Source: Coenobita brevimanus
Lineage: Eukaryota; Arthropoda; Malacostraca; Decapoda; Coenobitidae
Direction: 5' to 3'
Length of the DNA stretch: 64,000 bases
Assembly: GCA_032717465.1 (NCBI GenBank)
Contig: CM064681.1
Span: 10,413,832 to 10,477,831, forward strand
Both the position numbers and the translations under genes were made by a program. Of the stretch, positions 55,540-64,000 are shown piece by piece (positions within the stretch are counted from its first letter, which is position 1; every line of letters starts with the position of its first letter). The notes beneath the pieces were generated by a model. The model made no database searches, was not told the origin of the DNA, and saw only the letters and a list, made by a program, of their open reading frames with translations.

Positions 55540-57610
55540 ACTGTCCTAACCTCTCACCTTTCTGCTCCCTCCTTCCTTCAACCTCACCTCATCTCGCCTC
55601 ACCTTCCCACCCTTCCTCTCTATCTCCACCCACATCCTTCCCTCCCCTGCCTGCTTCCTGCCTCTTGCTACCCACATCCTCCCCATTTTTCTCTCCCCTT
55701 TTTTCCTCACACTTTCTTCCCCAGTTGCAGTTTATTCGCACCATTTCCCTTATTTTTTTGTTGCCTTCCTGACGCCTTACCTTATTGATAAATTCGTTTT
55801 GTTTGCCTTATTTATATTTTAATCGTATCTTTCCCAATTCATACTTATTGAATTCTTTTTAATTTTACTAGGTCTTTTCATGACACCTTCCCTCCGGTGT
55901 CATTAGGTCTTTTCATGACACCTTGCAGTTACCTGTACTAAGTAGATTTTTTTTTTCCCCTCAGACCTGTCTCCATTAGAATTCTTGAACGCTTTTTCCA
56001 TTTGGCTGTCATCTTATCTATCACATCCCCATTTGTAGTTAAGCTTCTCTCTCAGTTCTCCTTAATTTTCTTAATTCTCAATTCCTTACACATTTTCCAA
56101 GTGAGTTTCCCCTTATTTTCATGACACCTTCCCCTATTCTTGTTTAAGCACACCCTTTCCACTCCTTTATAATTAGTCGTCACGCCTTATTTTCCCTCAT
56201 TTCTTCACCATAATATTCTCTTTCACCTTTTTCTTTGCATTGCACTGACACCTTTCCCACTCCTTTTTAGTTTTCCTCCTCTCGTATCCACATCATTAAA
56301 TTTGTTTACTCTCCATTTCTCCTGTCTCACTCATTCCTATTAGCCAGTCTGTCCTATTTCCTTATCAGTTACCGGATACTCCTCATCTGTCCACATTTTC
56401 CTTCTCATAATCGCTTTCTCATACACTCTGTTACGTATTTCCTTATTCAATTTCACTTTCTTTTCACACTCTTTCTTCACCCTCACATAATTCTTTCTCC
56501 TCCTCCTCCCACCAAACTTACCCACATCCTCCTTTTCACCTCCCCCTTTCCATTTCTCCCACACCTTTTCCCAAATACCTGCATACCTACTTTCACCCTT
56601 CACGCATTCCTCGCTCTTTCACATTTCGTCACAGTCAATCATGTTATCACTATGTAAACACCATAACTTTCATTCTTCCTAATCCTTCTCTCCTACCTCA
56701 ACTGTCAATCTGATTTTCATCCTTTCTCATACTCTCAGCTTCTACATATCGTCCTCCCTCACTCTCTCTCTCTCTCTCTAAGATTTCTCCCTCTTTCTTC
56801 ATCCATATTTTTCTTACACTTAACCTCTCTCTTTTCATCCACTCTCATGGCTCGCTTCTTTTTCCAAACTTCATCCTTTTTCTCGTCTTCTCCCGCTTCC
56901 TATCCGTCTGTCTCTTAATTCTCTTTCCCTGCTTCCTCTTTTACCAAACCTTACCTCTTTCACCTCATCCCTTTCTCTCACCTGTCTCCTTTACTCTCAC
57001 CAGCTCCCGTCTCTCTCCAACTCTTTCGCCCTTTCGCTATCACCATTCACCATCCCCACTACTCTTTCTTCATTCCCCCTCACACTCTGTCTATCCACCC
57101 CCTCACTTCTCGTCCATCCCTCTCACCCTTCCCCCCTTCCTTCATCCTCCCCTCACTCCCTCACCCTCACACTTCTCATCTGTTCCTCTCCCCCCTTTCT
57201 TCCCCAGTTCCCCTCACCCTCTCCCCTTTGCTGCACCCTGTCCTCTCACCCTTTCACTCTCACCCTTCTTCCATTCCCTAATTCCATTCCTCTCAGCCTT
57301 TCCCTCACCTCTTTCCAGCCTTCCACCAATCCCCCTCACCCTCTCTCTTCATTTTTCCGTTCCTTTCACCCATTCCACTCCCCCCCCCCTCTCTTCCCAT
57401 TACTTTCCTCCTTCCCTCACTTCTCCTCTTTCCCCTCATCTCTCTCCCTGGCCCACAACCTTCCCCCTCTTCATCCTCACTCCCAACCATCCTTCCCCCT
57501 CATTATTCCTCACTCCCAACCATCCTTCCCCCCATCACCTTTCCCCTTCTCCCCTCACCCTTCCCCCTCTCCCCTCATCCTTCCCCTTCTCCCCTCACCC
57601 TTCCCCCAGC
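55540..57610. other. Polypyrimidine tract, about 2 kb, with short duplications
   Basis: C/T-rich plus strand. AGGTCTTTTCATGACACCTT occurs twice, 35 bp apart, at 55870 and 55905. CTCACTCCCAACCATCCTTC recurs near 57478 and 57510. ORFs are artefacts. Confidence 0.88.
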
Positions 57611-57769
57611 GGCGTGGGGTGAGGGTGAGGTGGGGAGGGGGTGGAGGTCCGTGTTTCTTCGTGTGAATCCTAAATTACCCCCGGCGCCCCCAGCCCGCCG
57701 CCACCACCTGACGTAAGGAAAATGCTGCTGCCTGATTACCTGTGACAGCGGGGCGGGGGGAGGAGAGGT

Positions 57770-57770
<1 letters not shown>

Positions 57771-57812
<42 letters not shown>

Positions 57813-57912
57813 GCTGGGATAATTATGCATTTGTGGATGAGGCTGAGAGAGAGAGAAAGAGAGAGGGGGGGAGAGAGAAAGTTGCTGGGATATTTATGCA
57901 TTTGTGGGTGGG

Positions 57913-57951
<39 letters not shown>

Positions 57952-58105
57952 GGACAGGAAAGAGGATGAGGAGGGTGGCAGAGGTGGAGGAAAATGGAAG
58001 GGTGCGATGGCATGAGGGAGAAAAGATGGAAGAAAGATTGAGTGTGGAAGGAAGATTAGGGGAGGGTGGGAGGGTGAGAAAGGAGGAGGTTCTGGGAATG
58101 AGAGA

Positions 58106-58144
<39 letters not shown>
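57771..58144. repeat. Purine-rich tract with duplicated (GA)n-TTGCTGGGATAWTTATGCAT unit
   Basis: (GA)n at 57771-57809, about 57916-57945 and 58099-58144. Between the first two, TTGCTGGGATAATTATGCAT (57811) and TTGCTGGGATATTTATGCAT (57882) are copies 71 bp apart. Confidence 0.9.
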
Positions 58145-58149
<5 letters not shown>

Positions 58150-58406
58150 GTGTCTCATTCACTGCAAGTAACCATGCATTGAAGTGAATAATTTTGCCCA
58201 TTGATTTACTGGTTCATAATTCCCCTCACTGAAATGTTTAAAAAATCTGAAGGTTTATAATACAGAATGATTGTTGAGGCAGCAGTGAGTGTAAGGATGG
58301 CGGTAGTTGTAGGTGAAGTGAGGGTGAAGGCGAGGCTGCAGTGTGATGCTTGGGCAGTTCGGAGTATACTCATGGTCTATGGTTTTTGCTCACTGTTATA
58401 GAACAG

Positions 58407-58864
<458 letters not shown>

Positions 58865-59118
58865 TATATATAATGACTGACTGTTCAGTCCTTAAGGCAG
58901 ATTAACCACGGCTGTCAGAGGGCTGTCTCTTCAGCTGGTTTTAATTATTAAGCGTCAGCCAGAAAAAAAACAAAAACAAGTACAGTGTGCCGTTTGGCTG
59001 GCGGATTGTAAGATTATCTGAGAGAATAGAGGATTTGACAGAATGTGTGACTGGAGATCATTCTGGACTTCTCGCCAATGTGATGAACTTGAAAACTGAT
59101 AATTATTTTGATCACTAA

Positions 59119-59388
59119 ATTTTAACGACGTGTGGGACTTTCCACAGACTGTGCAATAACTCTCCTGGGCATCATGTTAGGTTTCTCGGTGATGGTGGTG
59201 ATGAGGATGAAGGTAAAACTATATATTTAGTGTCTGATGACCATTATTACCGTACCGCAGCGTCAGTCATGTCTGTAAACTGGATGATGCGACAGAATTT
59301 ACAACTATCCATGAAAGTGAAAGGCATCATGAGGGGACGATTGCAGAAAAAGCTTAGAAGTGTAGCTAAAGAAAACCCTAAACGATAA
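59119..59388 (+). CDS. Low-confidence open stretch of 89 codons, no ATG at start
   Basis: The frame stays open from 59119 to a TAA at 59386-59388. The translation is of balanced composition. It contains GDGGDEDEGKTIYLVSDDHY in the middle and a basic end, KKLRSVAKENPKR. It contains internal methionines but no strong start, so it would be an exon if real. I recognise no family. A stretch this long can occur by chance in 64 kb, and no splice signals were verified. Confidence 0.12.
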   Translation: MLTTCGTFHRLCNNSPGHHVRFLGDGGDEDEGKTIYLVSDDHYYRTAASVMSVNWMMRQNLQLSMKVKGIMRGRLQKKLRSVAKENPKR

Positions 59389-59659
59389 TTTAGTGGCACC
59401 AACGCCGACAGCGAGACATAGCCGGCGATGAAATGCCAATAATCGAGACAAAAGAAGGATGGAACTGAGCTATCTGAAGGAGTGGATGCGGAGTTGGAAG
59501 GAGAAAGAGAGTGAGGGAAGTGGAGGAATGAAAGGGTGTGCGGGCAGTGTGGCGTGGAGGCAGAAAGTTATGGAGACAGTCAAATGAGATTCAGTGAGAT
59601 GGCCTTGTCGGGTGGAACGTATGGAAGTTGCGGTGAGAATGACCAAAGAGTTACGCAGT

Positions 59660-60420
59660 GTTGGGGTGAGTGACAGCACAAGAGGAAACCCGTGACCAAC
59701 AGTGCTGCGAGAAATTATCAACGGTGCTGCAGAGACATTATCAGTGTTGCAGGGAAATAAGTGTTACAGTGCTGGGTTGAGTGACAGAGACGAAAGGAAA
59801 AGTCTGCCATCATATAGTGTTGCAGGAAAAATTCTAATGTTACAAGAATACTGCCATTGTTACAAGGAGAGAACCTGAGTGTTACAGGCAAATTACTAGA
59901 GTGTTGGAGAAATAACTAGAGAGTTACACGTGTTGGGGGAAGTGGCAGGAATGAAGGAAAAATCCGGGACCATAGTGTTGCAAGAAAACTGCCAGTGTTA
60001 CAAGAAAATTACCAGTGATGCAGGAGGAGGACATGAGTTTGGCAAGCAAATGACAGGATATTACAATGTACTAGGGTGAGTGACAGGAGTAGAGGAAATT
60101 TCATGACGATATTATTACAGGGAAATGACCAAAACTACGGGAAAATGATCAGTGTTACTTTCTGTCTGGAGGAAATGCATAGGAAGTTACAGGGAAGTGA
60201 CTAGGGTAACTGTGTGTAGAGGACTTATGGGGGTAAAACCAGAGTGTTACAAGGAAATGACTAATGTTATTCTGTGCCTATAGATGCTACAGGAAAATGA
60301 CCAGTTACAGAGAAATGACCAAGGTGACTCTATCTGTGGAGGCTTTATAGGGAAATGACTAGAGTGTTACAGAGAAATGATTATTTTTCCCCTTGTTTGG
60401 AGAAGTGACACCAACAAAGG
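59660..60420. repeat. Degenerate AGTGTTACAGGGAAATGACNAG array with higher-order period
   Basis: About 25 units of 18-25 bp around GTGTTACAGGGAAATGAC. A longer phrase, GTTGGGGTGAGTGACAG followed by GAAGGAAAA, recurs near 59660, 59770, 59930, 60070 and 60400, giving irregular higher-order spacing of about 110-330 bp. Confidence 0.8.
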
Positions 60421-60487
60421 AAAACTTGACTAGTTCTGAAGGCAAAATAGACCACTTACAGTAGATAGACAGATAGATAGAATGGTA

Positions 60488-60488
<1 letters not shown>

Positions 60489-60552
<64 letters not shown>
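60489..60552. repeat. (CA)32 microsatellite
   Basis: A pure CA run after GATAGATAG. Confidence 0.97.
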
Positions 60553-60555
<3 letters not shown>

Positions 60556-60679
60556 GAGAGGGCCGTATTAAACCCCCGGGAATTAAAACAAACCTTTGAT
60601 TAAATTTGCATAAGATGGAGTAAAAATGATAATTGTGCTGGCGGGCCCCCGTGTCGCCATATGGGCAGCGGAGGAGGCA

Positions 60680-60685
<6 letters not shown>

Positions 60686-60724
<39 letters not shown>
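60686..60724. repeat. (CT)n microsatellite
   Basis: A pure CT run. Confidence 0.97.
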
Positions 60725-60726
<2 letters not shown>

Positions 60727-60729
60727 AAT

Positions 60730-62000
60730 GTTTTTTCTACACTATGATTCGCCTTTCATCTTTTTATTTTTTTGGATTAGTGAAAATTCTGTGTCTTTCA
60801 CCGAATTTCTTTCTGCTGAGTGTATGTAGGATTCTCTCTATCGTAGGATTTATGTCTGCTCACTAGACGATTTTTCCATCTCTATTATTATTGATGGCTT
60901 GTGAGGGATTCTCTTTTAAGATCCCTTTCTGGTCAGTGCAAGATTCTTTAGGTCGTAGGATGTCTTTATGTTCAGTACAAGAAGAATCGGCAAAAATTCT
61001 TAGGCTGTGCAGACATTTGCGGATATATATTTTTTTATCGTGTGCCTTCTTACATTATCAAACAATTTTCTGTCATTCTAAGTTTGTGTGATGCAAATGA
61101 CTAGTGTCTGGTAAAATGCCTGGTACCTCTTAGTAAGTATACAATTCTCGTGAGTGAAAGTGAAGACTTGAGTATACACTAGTGAATCAGAGGGAGAGTC
61201 GACAAGTGGCTTAGCATGACTCTGCCTCAGTAGAGCAAGAAGCAGGAGAGGTGCCGATCAGATGTCCAAATATAGTTCTAGGCGTCCATTCCATTCTGTG
61301 GGATTTTAATACTCTGTGACTCACTCAGCTGAATAAAAGATTTTTGCGTGAGGCGGTACGGAATAAAAAAGTTCTTAGGACAAGGAAAGGTTTTAAAAAG
61401 TTCCTAAGTTATCGGCAATCTTTTCGTCCCTGACTCGTTTTAGTCAACCTCGTCCTTCTCTTCTTTCATCTAGTTCGCTAGGGGAATGTGTTGCCAATTT
61501 AGCTCTTTCTGCATCAGACTCTTGAGATAATCACGTCTGTCTAGCGTGATGTACTGATAACGTTCATCTACCGCTATTTCAGAAATGTTGTTAGTATTAT
61601 AGCCATACTCTGAAGGTTTTAGCATTTTACTTAGTTTATCTGTAGTTGTTCACTTCTGTATTCAGTATATTTATTCATTTAGTTATTTCTGGTATCACCC
61701 AGTTTAGGAACGTTAGCTAGCAGAGGAATGTGCGAAACAGAAAAAGTGAAATATATGGCGATCTTTTTTCCCAGTTGTATCTAGTGACAATGTGATGCCT
61801 TCAGATTAGACACCTCTTCTCTTCCCAGTGATCTTTCATTGTGCACTGCGTCCACAAACATATTTCCTCACACTGTCCACTCAGCACTTCACCCGTCCCA
61901 TCCACGGCACTAAGCATAACCAGTCGTCCAGCCTAACCACCTTATCCACTCCAAGGGTGTCAGCCACTTGTCACCTTTACTCCAGTGCAAGGTGCTAGAG
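60730..62000. other. Mixed non-coding, no gene seen
   Basis: No array or recognised domain. Short phrases like GCAAGATTCTTTAGGTCGTAGGATG and TGTAGGATTCTCTCTATCGTAGGATT (60820-60960) suggest a small degenerate duplication. Confidence 0.4.
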
Positions 62001-62005
62001 AGGGG

Positions 62006-62165
62006 AACCTTCACGTGGTGGCACAGATATGACCAGTTGGCTCTGCTCCCCAGTTAAATAAACGTCCCTCAGCTCCCCTCCCCATACCTCTAAATGGAAG
62101 AGGATGGACTTCAGCGTTATCCTGCAGTCTACGGGGTTTACGTTTTGATAAACTTGGGGCTACAA
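62006..62165 (+). repeat. Family B dispersed repeat, copy
   Basis: CCTTCACGTGGTGGCACAGA, CCCAGTTAAATAAACGTCCC, TCAGCTCCC, GAGGATGGACTTCAG, CCTGCAGTCTACGGGGTTTA and CGTTTTGATAAACTTGGGGC, matching the consensus order. Confidence 0.75.
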
Positions 62166-62424
62166 CTACTATACTATACAAGTGCAAGACGTTGTTTGAC
62201 TTGGCATTATCACTGTTACAAATTATTTTCAGCGTGTCGTGGTTAATGAAAAAAAAAAAAAAACTCGCATGGAAGATATAGTTTTGGCGCACAACAATCT
62301 TTTTTTTTTTTTCGAACATCAAATTTAATATTATAAAATCTCCTACAGTATGCATTATGATCTCGATTACCGAAGGATGATTATGTGTGTGATTTATAAC
62401 AAAAGCTTTTCGAAGTGAAGGGGT

Positions 62425-62535
62425 AGACGCATTTTCCATTACTCCTTTCATTATGCTATCTGTTATATTCGCCCAACCACCAGATAATTTTACTCAGCCC
62501 AAGGACCACTTGTCACAGGTAAGGGGCAAATGCAA
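62425..62535 (+). repeat. Family A dispersed repeat, copy
   Basis: CACCAGATAATTTTACTCAG at 62478-62497, then CCCAAGGACCACTTGTC. ACTCCTTTCATTATGC at the left. Confidence 0.6.
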
Positions 62536-62574
62536 GTGGGTAACCAGGTCTGAACGTTCTGGTCAGCGTTTCAT

Positions 62575-62680
62575 CACTGTGAACGCTTTCGATGCAGGGA
62601 TGTCCTTTATAATATACTCTGGCCTACTGCAGACGATTTTACTCAGCTTAGGAGACCTTTATCGACCTAGAGGGATTAGA
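62575..62680 (+). repeat. Family A dispersed repeat, near-consensus copy
   Basis: CTGCAGACGATTTTACTCAG then CTTAGGAGACCTTT around 62627-62660, with GAGGGATTAGATAC at the right end. Confidence 0.7.
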
Positions 62681-63033
62681 TACAGCATTCATAAACCCTT
62701 TTACTACCAAAAAATTTTCCTGAGCTGATGAAACTCCTCGGGTTGGTGCAAGAATAAACTACGGAAGGGGTCCACAAGCTGAAAGGATCAAACAGAAGAT
62801 GGCGTATGAAGAAACACTTTTATCCTCAGTATATTGGCACTAAAGAGAGAGAGAGTCATATTAGTGAAGTGGACGAGTGGAGTTTGTAGGTTAACATTTT
62901 TGTGATAATCGTAACTAACTGGAGAAGCTGCAAGTCACTCTTCAGAAAATTTGTTACTGGGTTTTTATCAACTCGCATTATTTATAGCTCATTTACGCGT
63001 TTGTTATACCAGTACTACATTATCATTCGTCCT

Positions 63034-63040
63034 TTCTCTC

Positions 63041-63071
<31 letters not shown>

Positions 63072-63072
63072 G

Positions 63073-63112
<40 letters not shown>
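63034..63112. repeat. (CT)n microsatellite with GTCT interruptions
   Basis: CT run with several TGTC interruptions. ORFs are artefacts. Confidence 0.95.
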
Positions 63113-63116
<4 letters not shown>

Positions 63117-63243
63117 TATCGTTTAGCTGCATTTCACTTGTATTTTGGTTAAATCTGTGGTCAGCTTAGTTCCCTCATTCCTCCCCAGTCATTTGTTTCT
63201 TCCTGTCCTGTCTCTCATAATTGCTTCCTTTACTTATAGTAGT

Positions 63244-63412
63244 CTCCTTCGCGTGCTGGCATTGATATAACCGAGTGGGTTTGCTGCCCTGCTATACAAA
63301 CATTCCTCAGTTCCTTCTTATTCTCCCGAAAAGAGGATGGTGAACTACAGAAGGGCAGTTTCAGCTTGCAGTCCACTGGGGTCACGTTTCAGATGAACCT
63401 GGGGGTCACCTT
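63244..63412 (+). repeat. Family B dispersed repeat, copy
   Basis: CCTTCGCGTGCTGGCATTGA, TATAACC, GCTATACAAACATTCCTCAG, CCCGAAAAGAGGATGGTGAA, CTTGCAGTCCACTGGGGTCA and CGTTTCAGATGAACCTGGGG. The cleanest copy. Confidence 0.8.
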
Positions 63413-63479
63413 AACAGCTAATCATGGAACTTAACCCATGGGACAGGTGATGTGTGTATTATTCGTGCAGGTTCCAAAT

Positions 63480-63790
63480 GATCTGATTCTTCTTAGAAGA
63501 GCCAATAGCAGTGAAGGTGTTAATGAAAACTGTCTCTAACCCCTATAGTTCCAGAAGTCCCTCTTATTCAGCTTAAATGAACCTGTGACAATGAAGGCGT
63601 TATTAAAGTCTCTCTAACCCCTCTGTCTCGAATAGTCTCTCAAAGTGATTTTATTCAGCTTAGAAGAGGCTACAACATATGAAAGTGTTAATGAAAGCTG
63701 TCTCTAACCCCTGTAGCTCTAATCGTCCCTCCAAGTGATTTTATTCAGAAGAACGCGTGGCAGTGAAAGTGTTAATGAAGACAACCTCCA
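63480..63790 (+). repeat. Tandem cluster of about three family A repeats
   Basis: Cores at about 63551-63574 (TCCCTCTTATTCAGCTT), 63640-63662 (CAAAGTGATTTTATTCAGCT) and 63730-63749 (TCCAAGTGATTTTATTCAG). Each is preceded by TCTCTAACCCC or CCAGCCCC and followed by AGTGTTAATGAA, at about 90-95 bp spacing. Confidence 0.75.
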
Positions 63791-64000
63791 GCCCCTCTGT
63801 AGGAAAACCCTCTCCTTAGCGAAGAAAAATCGAAGAAAAAAGAAGTGAAGGTAAACGACGTCCTGGAGTTGAAGAGGATCAGTTCATTCGTCACTATTTT
63901 TTATCTTTTTTACCCTGTCTGGTATGCGACCTTTAAGAAAAAAATGCTTAAAAAAAATGCGAAAAACTGGCCGGGTGAACAACCTAGGGTCATATAATAT
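63791..64000. other. AT-rich non-coding, nothing seen
   Basis: No feature recognised to the end of the window. Confidence 0.4.

Overview
The window looks like intergenic or intronic DNA from a metazoan nuclear genome with a very heavy microsatellite load. A decapod crustacean such as a crab is my best guess. This is an inference from four things: the density of (TG)n, (GA)n, (ATT)n and (CCA)n arrays; several tRNA-derived SINE-like copies; long strand-asymmetric polypurine and polypyrimidine tracts; and the lack of compact genes, ribosome-binding sites or operons. No open reading frame in the window is convincing as a gene. Nearly all long ORFs are translations of dinucleotide repeats (VCVCVC, THTHTH, SLSLSL, ERERER) or of CT- or GA-rich DNA.

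Layout. 1-5.3 kb: dispersed repeats, one tRNA-SINE and a three-unit tandem repeat. 5.3-11 kb: purine-rich then pyrimidine-rich blocks around an exceptionally long (TG)n array of about 362 bp. 11.2-13.2 kb: a degenerate CCCGGTA minisatellite, (ATT)n arrays and a 510-bp element with short terminal inverted repeats. 15.3-18.7 kb: pyrimidine, purine, then pyrimidine blocks, followed by a cluster of four CCAAT-box motifs. 19-25 kb: AT-rich DNA with many copies of one short dispersed element. 25-28 kb and 30-35 kb: asymmetric tracts and short degenerate tandem repeats. 39.8-40.2 kb: a clean 13 x 30-bp minisatellite. 40.4-46.1 kb: SINEs, one with a perfect 14-bp target-site duplication. 47.8-57.6 kb: mainly polypyrimidine DNA with a repeated CCAAG...GGAAATAAGG block. 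58.4-58.9 kb: a near-perfect inverted repeat with 105-bp arms. 59.6-60.4 kb: a degenerate GTGTTACAGGGAAATGAC array. 62-64 kb: more dispersed repeats.

The most interesting signal is a dispersed short repeat, called family A here, with core CCAGACGATTTTATTCAGCT. I find about 28 full or partial copies on both strands. The units are about 95-110 bp, and the best copy is bounded by inverted AACCCTTTCAAT-type ends, so it resembles an old MITE. A second family (B, about 165 bp, five copies or fragments) and a third short module (C, four copies) are also seen. C lies inside a tRNA-SINE body. No genes are seen acting together. All annotation was done by eye, without searches or statistics, so boundaries of degenerate repeats are good to about 10-30 bases.
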